Origin: Deltaproteobacteria bacterium
Lineage (GTDB): Bacteria; Desulfobacterota; Desulfobacteria; Desulfobacterales; JAFDFH01
Assembly (NCBI GenBank): GCA_019309945.1
Contig: JAFDFH010000103.1
Location: forward strand, 1 to 7,571
Direction: 5' to 3'
Length of the DNA stretch: 7,571 nucleotides
In this document: one piece after another, positions 1 to 6,042 of the stretch
How the letters are laid out: the number at the start of each line of letters is the position of its first letter
Numbering within the stretch: position 1 is the stretch's first letter
Notes under the pieces: generated by a model
Database searches by the model: none
What the model was told of the DNA's origin: nothing
Seen by the model: the letters and a program-made list of their open reading frames with translations, nothing else
Program-made: the position numbers and the translations under genes

Positions 1-210
1 ATTGACAAATCTGCGAATGAGTTGGCGGCAAAGTGTGGTTTTTCCCGTACCAATGTCGCCGATTACCACATTTAAACCTCTACGTAGGCGCAGTGCGAGT
101 TCCACTTTCTGTAAACATCCGAGATGCTGTCTGGACTGAAAAAAATATTCCGGATCAGGAGAATTGGAAAAAGGTTCCCGATTTAAGTTGAGAATTTTAA
201 AGTAATCCAT
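1..210 (-). CDS. ExeA/MshM-type AAA ATPase, N-terminal 70 codons only
   Basis: This gene runs off the left edge, so only its N-terminus is visible. It starts MDYFKILNLNREPF and continues through NSPDPEYFF, the usual opening of the ExeA/GspA/MshM family (general secretion pathway A, MSHA biogenesis ATPase). A Walker A loop, GDIGTGKTT, lies at residues 51-59, with Lys57 as the nucleotide-binding lysine, followed by LCRQLIRRF. The start is supported by an AGGA ribosome-binding site (plus-strand 220-223) nine bases upstream; the ATG just before it at 218-220 is followed at once by a stop. It begins 33 bases after the secretin gene stops, in the same operon. In known systems, ExeA binds peptidoglycan and helps insert the secretin multimer; MshM occupies the same position in MSHA clusters. 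The Walker B motif and any peptidoglycan-binding domain lie outside the window. Confidence 0.88.
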   Translation of the reverse strand, partial: MDYFKILNLNREPFSNSPDPEYFFQSRQHLGCLQKVELALRLRRGLNVVIGDIGTGKTTLCRQLIRRFVN

Positions 211-243
211 AATGTTACATCCTGGAAGGGCTACAACTGGTTC

Positions 244-2106
244 CTATTGAAAGCCTTGATCGGTGACGACCGCAAGTGAATCGATATGAGTGATCAGGGC
301 CGTCGCCTGTTCCTTTTTTTCAAACAGCGAAACAGTTTGGGATGCCGTTTGAAGATTTTCATAATCACCGATCCGTACCGTGTAAACCATTTGGCCACCG
401 GCATTGGGCGCCTGGAAAAGATACGATTCATACCCTTTCCACCTTAAATTCGCGAGTAGTTTATAGGCATCGTCTATATTTGAAAAGGATCCTACCTGGA
501 CCGCAAAAGACATTTTGGGGTCCGGCATGATGTCGCCCGATCCTTGAGCCGCTTTTGATTCTGGTGCAGCTGTTTGCGCAAGCGGTTTTGCAAACGCTCG
601 TTGTTTCAAGATGTGGGGTGTGATGAAGATGAGCAGCTCCTCGTTGGCTTTGGTTTTGCCGGTTCCTTTGAAAAGGTAACCGATTAACGGAATATCTTTT
701 AAAACGGGAATCCCGGATTCACGCGCGCCGGTCTTATCTTTGCTCAGCCCCCCGATTACCATGGTTTGCCCGTCGAAGAGAATTACGTTGGTTTCGGCTA
801 ATTTGGTAATGACCGTCGGATTTCCCAAAACCGTCCTGGAAAAATCGAGTTCGTCCTTACTGGTCTTGACTTTCATTTTGAGGATTTCCCCTTCGATGAC
901 ATGGGGGGTTACTTCCAAACTGAGTACCGCTCTTTTGTATTGAATATTAACTTCAAAATCCACCACGGTTTGGTAAGGGGCTTCCTCGCCGCTTTCGATT
1001 AAAGCGGTTTGGTTGTCAAGGGTGGTAATGGAAGGGCTTGAAAGAATTTCCAGTTTGCCCTCTTCCTCGAGGGCCGTTAACTGAAGGGAGAGAATACTGT
1101 TGCCGATTGTGGCAAGATAACCCAACGTTAGGCCGGATCCTGCAATTGCTGCTTTGGTCGGATCAATGGGAAAATTGCTCACATACCCGGGTTCAGGCGG
1201 CAGGGGGTTGGCCGGGTTTACATCGGGCGCAAGCCAGGAGCCCGTGTCACTGTTATAATACAATCCCCCCCATTGTACCCCAAGTTCACGTGCGGTCTGG
1301 CGGCTTGTTTCGACGATATGTGCTTCTATCAGGATTTGAGGTGTTGGTTTATCCAACTCATCAATCAAAAAAATCATCCTTTCAGTGTCTTCTGGGATTG
1401 CCTGGATAACTAAAGAGTTGGTGTGCTCGTCAACCATAACTGAGCCCAATGATTTTCCTTCGGATCTTTCCGTGAGAAACTTTTCAAGCATTTTCTTAAG
1501 GTTGCCTGCATCGGCATAATCAATATTGATGATCTGGGTTACAAGTGGCGCCACCATTTCAATTTCTCTTTTTTTGGACTTTATTTTTTCTTCGGCTTCC
1601 AGCAATTTCAAGGTTTTATCTTTGTCTTCTAATGTGATGATATGGATAATATCTCCCTCCCAGCCGTAGGTCAGTCCGTTTGTACGTAAAACGCCCAGAA
1701 AAATCTGATCCCAGGGTGCCTCTTGCACGTTGATATTGATCTTGCTTTTGACTTTTTCATTGATGATAATATTTTGATTGACGGCTCTGGCTAGGGCACG
1801 GAGAAGCACGGCAACATCCGTATTATGCATTTCTAGGGTCGTTTTTTGGGTGGGTAGGGGCTTTTTAACTTCGGCTGCTTGCGCTTTTACCGGCGCGGTT
1901 TTAAATTTCTTTTTCGACACGGGTTGGGCATGCTTTTTTGCTCTAGGGGAATGTCCCTTCGATGTCTCGGCCATTAGCCGCCATTTGTTAAAAAAGGGAT
2001 CTTTTTTTTCCTTCTGTTTTGCGGCACAACCACAAAGAAGAAAAAACAATAAGACCAACCACAAAAAACCGAGGGTAAATTTATTATAATGATGGTTAGG
2101 GTTCAT
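244..2106 (-). CDS. mshL: MSHA/type IV pilus lipoprotein secretin (MshL-like) with C-terminal SPOR domain
   Basis: This protein of 620 residues should form the outer-membrane channel for the pilus. It opens with a lipoprotein signal: hydrophobic residues 10-24, then lipobox LCGC with Cys27 lipidated; Ala28 at +2 suggests outer-membrane sorting. A Lys/Pro/Ala-rich linker (50-88) leads to an STN/N0 domain (about 88-155), one N1 domain (about 190-255) and the secretin core (about 256-500), with the hallmark GIPVLKDIPLIGYLF at 465-479. A second linker leads to a SPOR-like domain (about 532-611, starting FAVQVGSFSN). SPOR domains bind peptidoglycan stripped of stem peptides; finding one here is unusual. 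The frame stays open to 2280, but those 58 codons lie in the preceding gene and would bury the signal peptide inside the chain, so I chose ATG at 2106. This overlaps the previous gene by 11 bases; the ribosome-binding site is weak, so translational coupling is likely. Confidence 0.9.
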   Translation of the reverse strand: MNPNHHYNKFTLGFLWLVLLFFLLCGCAAKQKEKKDPFFNKWRLMAETSKGHSPRAKKHAQPVSKKKFKTAPVKAQAAEVKKPLPTQKTTLEMHNTDVAVLLRALARAVNQNIIINEKVKSKININVQEAPWDQIFLGVLRTNGLTYGWEGDIIHIITLEDKDKTLKLLEAEEKIKSKKREIEMVAPLVTQIINIDYADAGNLKKMLEKFLTERSEGKSLGSVMVDEHTNSLVIQAIPEDTERMIFLIDELDKPTPQILIEAHIVETSRQTARELGVQWGGLYYNSDTGSWLAPDVNPANPLPPEPGYVSNFPIDPTKAAIAGSGLTLGYLATIGNSILSLQLTALEEEGKLEILSSPSITTLDNQTALIESGEEAPYQTVVDFEVNIQYKRAVLSLEVTPHVIEGEILKMKVKTSKDELDFSRTVLGNPTVITKLAETNVILFDGQTMVIGGLSKDKTGARESGIPVLKDIPLIGYLFKGTGKTKANEELLIFITPHILKQRAFAKPLAQTAAPESKAAQGSGDIMPDPKMSFAVQVGSFSNIDDAYKLLANLRWKGYESYLFQAPNAGGQMVYTVRIGDYENLQTASQTVSLFEKKEQATALITHIDSLAVVTDQGFQ

Positions 2107-2653
2107 ATCCGGCTTTACTCGTAAGGTTTTCTTCCATTGGCGGTGCTGCAAATTCTTCCAATGGAATGATGATTGTATCGGTTTTTCCTTTGATTCCAAT
2201 TTCCACCCAGGTTGGAAAAATGTTGCGGACAAAACATCCGGCTTGGTCCAACCTTTCACCGGTTTCATATTCTCTTCCATTTATAATCGCCAGGCTCCGG
2301 TCACCCATTTTCAAATAGCCTGAATAAAAAAATTCCGTTTTCCGTGTGGAATCCTCCCCCCGGCCCGTCTTTATATCAGAATCCTTTCCGATTTTAACGG
2401 GTAAATCAGGTCGCTGAAAGGGGTTTTGAGTCCATTCCGCCGAGGCTTTTGAAACGATATAATCCTCGGAATCCAGGATGCTTTTATTTGTTATTTTGTT
2501 GGCCATATCAATTACGAACTGATTCAAATCTTCCGGTTCTTCGGCCGGACCCGGAATCCCGGTTTTTGAAGGGGAAGTATAAAGGAAGGTATAACCGCCC
2601 CAAACAACAGCCACAGCCATGAGAATGAGAATTATTCGTTCCCGGTTCGTCAT
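2096..2653 (-). CDS. PilP/GspC-like periplasmic linker protein (MshK-like)
   Basis: This 185-residue protein has a short cytoplasmic N-terminus, one membrane segment (about 6-25), a flexible Pro/Glu-rich stretch, and a C-terminal periplasmic beta-domain (about 105-170). The domain carries the pattern FFYSGYLKMGDRSLAIING followed by YETGERL, typical of the PilP, GspC and MshK homology region, which contacts secretin N-domains. A WTQNPF motif at 74-79 precedes it. I infer the MshK role mainly from position, between the PilO-like and secretin genes, since sequence identity in this family is low. The ATG is bounded upstream by an in-frame stop at 2663-2665. No Shine-Dalgarno sequence precedes it; the leader is the edge of a repeat that separates it by 127 bases from the upstream gene. 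The stop overlaps the secretin start by 11 bases. MshK proteins are often shorter, about 100 residues as I remember them. Confidence 0.75.
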   Translation of the reverse strand: MTNRERIILILMAVAVVWGGYTFLYTSPSKTGIPGPAEEPEDLNQFVIDMANKITNKSILDSEDYIVSKASAEWTQNPFQRPDLPVKIGKDSDIKTGRGEDSTRKTEFFYSGYLKMGDRSLAIINGREYETGERLDQAGCFVRNIFPTWVEIGIKGKTDTIIIPLEEFAAPPMEENLTSKAGYEP

Positions 2654-2656
2654 TTC

Positions 2657-2782
2657 AACCGTCTAAGTTTTAACTTTTTACGAGACCATCGCGACCAGGC
2701 CGCTTTGTTTATGAGACCTTTGCAAAACGGCATTTTTTGCCCGATTTCTGCGTCAGGCTCAAATTTCAAGCCGTGAACGGTT
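2657..2782. repeat. Interspersed repeat (MITE-like) between the PilO-like and PilP-like genes
   Basis: A gap of about 127 bases interrupts an otherwise tight operon and is filled with repeat-like sequence. Its left part (2657-2690) shares CCGTCTAA and ACTTTTTACGAG with the 66-bp repeats at 5907-5972 and 7464-7529, with one gap and several changes. Its middle contains GAGACCTTTGCAAAA, which resembles insertion-sequence or MITE ends I remember from Desulfobacterota; that is recollection, not a search. The block is bounded by a six-base inverted pair, AACCGT at 2657-2662 and ACGGTT at 2777-2782, too short to be decisive. The right edge overlaps the stop codon of the PilO-like gene and the left edge lies four bases from the start of the PilP-like gene. 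It cannot encode a transposase. Its exact ends are uncertain. Confidence 0.5.
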
Positions 2783-3323
2783 ACATATTTTTATCCCGTG
2801 CCAGCCAGATTTTGAGGCTAATTCCTATATCTTCAGACGTTTGGTCGGTCCGAATTTGTAACTGCTCAATATGTTCAAGATAGGGTATTTCACCCAGGCG
2901 GATCAGAAAATTGCGCAAATCAAAAAAACTCCCTTCCAACTTTACATACATTTTCAGGTGACCGGAATCGTCAATTAATGAGTCGATATCCGGTGTAACC
3001 TCCGCCAAATTGAGATTTTCCCTTTGAGCGATTTCCTGAAGGGTGGATGAAATTTTGCCAAATTCATTTCGTTTCAGTTTTTCCTTTTTCGGGAAAGGTA
3101 GAACCGCTATATCTTTTTCCTGTGATACTTTCATAAGTTCCTGGAAAAGGGGAAATAGCATTTTTTGTTCCTTTGTATGCGTCGTTATCTGCTTGATTTT
3201 CAAATCCATTTTGGCCAGGGAGATGTGATTGGGGTATACCATGAGTAGAATAAAGATCAAGACACCTGCCCCACATATTAAAAAGTTGATAATACTCAAC
3301 GTCGGCATCTTCTTGGCGGTCAT
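2781..3323 (-). CDS. PilO-like inner-membrane pilus alignment protein (MshJ-like)
   Basis: This 180-residue bitopic protein has a membrane helix at about 11-30, a helical stretch likely to be coiled coil (about 35-70), and a C-terminal ferredoxin-like domain (about 87-176) with the pattern LKMYVKLEGSFFDLRNFLIRL then IPYLEHIEQLQI. That pattern is typical of PilO, GspM and MshJ. In characterised type IV pili, PilO pairs with PilN in the periplasm and, with PilP, links cytoplasmic PilM to the secretin. The N-terminal part of the periplasmic region is weakly conserved, so assignment rests on topology, the C-terminal pattern and gene order. The ATG has GGGA ten bases upstream and begins 28 bases after the PilM-PilN stop, consistent with one operon. 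The TAA stop lies within the edge of the downstream repeat, so the last residues may have been altered by that insertion. Confidence 0.78.
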   Translation of the reverse strand: MTAKKMPTLSIINFLICGAGVLIFILLMVYPNHISLAKMDLKIKQITTHTKEQKMLFPLFQELMKVSQEKDIAVLPFPKKEKLKRNEFGKISSTLQEIAQRENLNLAEVTPDIDSLIDDSGHLKMYVKLEGSFFDLRNFLIRLGEIPYLEHIEQLQIRTDQTSEDIGISLKIWLARDKNM

Positions 3324-3351
3324 GGTTCAATTATCCCGGCATAAATTAAAG

Positions 3352-5232
3352 CTAAACAAATTCCAACTTGGCGGTAAAGCGAAGGACCTCTTTATCGCCA
3401 ACAATTTCAATAGACTTCTTTTTAATACTCGGCTTATCAAACAACGGTGAGCCTTTTAGTTTTATGAGATATTCGGCTAGAGCGGATTCAAATATTAAAC
3501 GCTCACCAGAAATAATACCGTCGATAACCAATAGTCTTTTTTGGTGGTTATTCTTATCTTCCATAACTTTTCCCAACTCAGCGATAAGACTGGACAAACG
3601 GATATTGGATGGTGTCAGGGAGGAAATCTCAGTGATCGCCGCCATTCCAATATATCTCTGGCCGACTTCCACCACCCGTTGCCTTTTTTGTGCTATTTGT
3701 TCGACCAGTTGCGCAATCAGCTTTTGATCCAGGTAAGGACCGATATTTCCAGCCTGACGGTGCAATTGATCAATTTGGGCCTTTTTCTGTGAGATCCGAT
3801 AGCCCTGCCAAATATAACCCCCCACGCTGATGGCCATCAGAAAGATCAAGATTGTAAAGACGGCGTTATTGATACGACGAATCTTTGAAGAATTTTCTTT
3901 ATCTTTGTATGTGAAAATGAAATTCGGTGTGAGTGATGTATTCGAAAGTGCCATGCCCACTGCCGGGGCAAAGGATTCCCTTTCTGATACGGATTCAGGG
4001 ATAGATATATCCTCTGAAATTTGTAGACCTGGTCCAAACGGATCAAAGACATCGATCGCAAGACCGAGTTGATCCCCAATATGATCTACTATCCGCCGCT
4101 GGTTGCCTATAGGGCCTGAAAGATATATTTTACCTATCCTCTCTTTCTTAAAGTTTAACGAATAGTGCTCTAAGGTTCTATCCACCTGCCGGACCAATCT
4201 TTCCAAAGCCGGAAAGATCATTTTGAATATCTCTTCCTCTTCGAGATTGATTCCTTCATCTTCATCCACGAATGCAAGGGAATTGTTGATGAAACTATCG
4301 AATATTTTGTGAGCCTGTTCCGCTTCATATTGAGAGACTTCATCAACAGATTCGGACTCCGTCCCACTTTCCGTGTCCATTAAATCACTAGAGACTTCTT
4401 CCGGGCCTTTATACATTGCCTCCCGGATTGCCTCGACCATGCTTTTTATGCCGGCCTTAATGCCGCGTGACAAAATCAGATTTCCATTTGAGAAGATATC
4501 AATGCGTGACCAATCCCTTCCGATGTAAAGGTTGCACAAGTTTTTTCCTTCGGTGTCAATCCAGTTCGATCTTAATAGATTCTGGAGTACAAACGAAATG
4601 ATTGTCATACCGGTCAGCGGATAGCCACTTTTAGAAAAGATATTTTCCAGTCTTAGAATCTCCTCCTTCGGGGCTGAATAGGCCAAAACTTCTGTCTTTC
4701 GAATACCGTCGACATTGATGTCCCCCAAAACCTCAAAATCAAAAATTTCTTCTTTTTCATTAAAATTAACTTCTTTTTTGTAGGACCAAAAAACAGCGTT
4801 GGCGACCTGTTTCTTTGGGACTTTCGGTATTCGCAAATAGCGTGTTTCCACCCTGGTTGAAGATATGGCGCTCCAAATCTCTACATTTTTTGAAGATCCA
4901 TTGAAGTCTGCGAGTATTGATCTTAAAAATCGAGGAAATATCGGACTATCAATTGAAATATCGGATTCAAAGGGGACTTTCTTAAAGTTTACTAATTCCA
5001 GTTTTTTATCTGATGTGTGGCTGATTTCGACTATTTTCAGGTCGTGGTACCCGATATTTACGCCCATCGTCATTTTTTTTCTAAATGGCAATACTTTTTT
5101 AAAAGAGGATGTTAAGCGGTCGGTGTATGAGGTAGGCGTAGAGACAGTGGACTCTTCAGGTGAAGATGGGTTTTTTCCGCGAATGAGCTCCAGGAGCCTT
5201 TCAGTAGAAGAAATTATATCCGGTCTTGCCAA
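3352..5232 (-). CDS. Fused PilM-PilN pilus assembly protein (MshI-like)
   Basis: This 626-residue protein joins two parts that are separate in most type IV pilus operons. Residues 54-440 form a PilM-like actin/FtsA-fold ATPase domain: phosphate-1 loop MGVNIGYHDLKIVEI (56-70), the region RVETRYLRIPKVPKKQV, phosphate-2 region LCNLYIGRDWSRIDIF (232-247) and adenosine loop IGKIYLSGP (366-374). A membrane helix at about 457-478, a coiled coil (about 478-525) and a PilN-type ferredoxin-like domain (about 530-626, ending FTAKLEFV) follow. An acidic stretch at 277-334 interrupts the PilM part. The first 50 residues are extra, with a possible amphipathic helix at 8-19. The start is TTG, supported by GGAG seven bases upstream; an in-frame stop at 5245-5247 rules out an earlier start. 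It heads the operon and would anchor the alignment complex at the inner membrane. I infer MshI-type function from the fusion and gene order. Confidence 0.85.
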   Translation of the reverse strand: MARPDIISSTERLLELIRGKNPSSPEESTVSTPTSYTDRLTSSFKKVLPFRKKMTMGVNIGYHDLKIVEISHTSDKKLELVNFKKVPFESDISIDSPIFPRFLRSILADFNGSSKNVEIWSAISSTRVETRYLRIPKVPKKQVANAVFWSYKKEVNFNEKEEIFDFEVLGDINVDGIRKTEVLAYSAPKEEILRLENIFSKSGYPLTGMTIISFVLQNLLRSNWIDTEGKNLCNLYIGRDWSRIDIFSNGNLILSRGIKAGIKSMVEAIREAMYKGPEEVSSDLMDTESGTESESVDEVSQYEAEQAHKIFDSFINNSLAFVDEDEGINLEEEEIFKMIFPALERLVRQVDRTLEHYSLNFKKERIGKIYLSGPIGNQRRIVDHIGDQLGLAIDVFDPFGPGLQISEDISIPESVSERESFAPAVGMALSNTSLTPNFIFTYKDKENSSKIRRINNAVFTILIFLMAISVGGYIWQGYRISQKKAQIDQLHRQAGNIGPYLDQKLIAQLVEQIAQKRQRVVEVGQRYIGMAAITEISSLTPSNIRLSSLIAELGKVMEDKNNHQKRLLVIDGIISGERLIFESALAEYLIKLKGSPLFDKPSIKKKSIEIVGDKEVLRFTAKLEFV

Positions 5233-5249
5233 GGCTGCGCTCCATTATT

Positions 5250-5289
5250 AATCAGCGCTGAGGTCCTGGAAGGATAGAGTTCGCTGATT
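5250..5289 (-). promoter_or_regulatory. Hairpin in the leader of the pilus operon
   Basis: Perfect eight-base arms, AATCAGCG (5250-5257) and CGCTGATT (5282-5289), enclose a 24-base loop. The loop carries a smaller TCCT/AGGA pairing, and the lower arm overlaps a ten-base palindrome, TCAGCGCTGA (5252-5261), so alternative folds exist. In the transcript, the structure ends about ten bases before the GGAG that serves the TTG start at 5232. No run of T follows it in the transcribed direction, so it is not an obvious terminator. A role in translation or mRNA stability is inference. Confidence 0.4.
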
Positions 5290-5636
5290 TTAAGAATGTT
5301 TACAATTTTTAAAGATTGATCGTACCGGTTTCAGTTTATTTGAATTTGTTTCGAATTTCGACCCGTTTTATAAGATCAGGCGATATTCGGATTTAATTTT
5401 TCATATGAGGTATTCGTCTCAGTCAAAATATTTTGTCGCCAACCCTTTTTTAAGAGCGTAACACTAGATTATATAGACTCACACTGTCGTTACTGCAGAT
5501 CAGCAAGAAGGATGCCAGTCTTGCCAATGAATCGCTTGAGTAAGAAACAAACAATGTTATCCTTTTAAAATATCAAGTGGTTATGGGATCGAATGGTATT
5601 TGTCCAGCAGGAAAATCAATAGGAGGAAATCAGCAT
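5290..5636. other. Intergenic region without a convincing gene
   Basis: This stretch is AT-rich and holds no long open frame on either strand. It should contain the promoter of the minus-strand pilus operon, but I see no clear sigma70 or sigma54 match. The best candidate is TTGACT (plus-strand 5421-5426) and TATGAA (5400-5405), only 15 bases apart. A short plus-strand frame ending LQISKKDASLANESLE before the stop near 5540 could be decayed coding sequence, but nothing in it is recognisable. Confidence 0.4.
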
Positions 5637-5750
5637 ATGAGCGACAAATTTGAAAGGGACTTACATTTTTGTCTGCCATCATTTTTAAGTGATATCGTAC
5701 TTTTTTTAGTAACTACTCAGGTGGATAGGCTGAAGGCTGAAGAGTGTTAG
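5637..5750 (+). CDS. Short ORF of 37 codons, possibly a gene start truncated by a repeat
   Basis: I do not recognise the product. The frame opens MSDKFERDLHFCLPSF and has a near-perfect Shine-Dalgarno sequence, AGGAGG at 5621-5626, ten bases before the ATG; this is the strongest ribosome-binding site in the window. From about codon 25 the frame enters the inverted-repeat element (GTAACTACTCA at 5709-5719), and the rest (TTQVDRLKAEEC) is encoded by the repeat, ending at TAG 5748-5750. The simplest reading is the 5' end of a former gene whose remainder was lost when the repeat arrived. A real small protein is possible. It is the only plausible plus-strand coding frame in the window. Confidence 0.3.
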   Translation: MSDKFERDLHFCLPSFLSDIVLFLVTTQVDRLKAEEC

Positions 5751-5899
5751 GAAAAAGCGCATTTTAAAGCCATGTTTGATGCAAGAATCAGATATTTCCG
5801 CCAAAGTACGGCAATCGTGCTTTTCCGACCCCTTCAGCCATGCCAGAGGCATGCAAGCTTCAGTCTAAACAGCTTCAGCCTGACTACGTGAGTAGTTAC
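5709..5899. repeat. Imperfect inverted-repeat element of about 190 bp (MITE-like)
   Basis: The two ends are inverted copies of each other: GTAACTACTCA at 5709-5719 and its exact complement at 5889-5899. Inside each end come CTGAAG motifs (5730-5735 and 5737-5742 on plus; 5832-5837, 5858-5863 and 5873-5878 on minus) and then a GGAAAAGC-like motif. The right arm is longer because it includes a perfect hairpin, CATGCC-AGA-GGCATG, at 5839-5853. The central part (about 5760-5820) has no recognisable gene. This architecture fits a non-autonomous mobile or palindromic repeat; I remember similar CTGAAG-rich repeats in Desulfobacterota but cannot confirm it here. Confidence 0.5.
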
Positions 5900-5906
5900 C
5901 TTTTTT

Positions 5907-5972
5907 ATTTGCACGCCTTAAATTTGAACTTTTTACAAAACCGTCTAAATTGGACTCTTTACGAGTTTATCA
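5907..5972 (+). repeat. 66-bp interspersed repeat, copy downstream of hemL
   Basis: This copy reads on the plus strand from ATTTGCACGCC to GAGTTTATCA. It matches the reverse complement of 7464-7529 at 64 of 66 positions by direct alignment. It contains two related motifs, ACTTTTTAC and ACTCTTTAC, about 26 bases apart. It abuts the inverted-repeat element and lies about 70 bases beyond the hemL stop. It has no coding potential that I can recognise. Confidence 0.75.
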
Positions 5973-6042
5973 ACTATATGCCTGTGGTAAAATTTTTCGC
6001 AGGCCTTGATCTCGAACAAAAATCCTCGTTTCTGGACGGACA

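Noticed and set aside
2107..2280. Upstream extension of the secretin frame, adding 58 residues.
   Set aside because: It lies entirely in the PilP-like gene in another frame, has no signal-like sequence, and would bury the lipoprotein signal at MNPNHHYNKF inside the chain.
4865..5251. A 128-codon plus-strand frame opposite the start of the PilM-PilN gene.
   Set aside because: It is antisense to a well-supported gene, has no recognisable domain, and is best explained as a shadow frame.
5400..5426. TTGACT and TATGAA as a promoter of the pilus operon on the minus strand.
   Set aside because: The spacing is only 15 bases, the -10 match is poor, and it would leave a leader of more than 150 bases; too weak to list as a feature.
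5512..5571. Short plus-strand frame beginning MPVLPMNRLSKKQ, reminiscent of the MNRLS- start of some transposases.
   Set aside because: It stops after 18 codons and nothing downstream in any frame continues a transposase; the similarity is a few residues.
5700..5980. Repeat cluster as a CRISPR array.
   Set aside because: The repeats are inverted and unequal in spacing, without regular direct repeats and spacers of constant length.
5973..6042. Terminator downstream of hemL.
   Set aside because: No GC-rich stem followed by a T run is visible on the minus strand; the region is plain AT-rich or repeat-like sequence.
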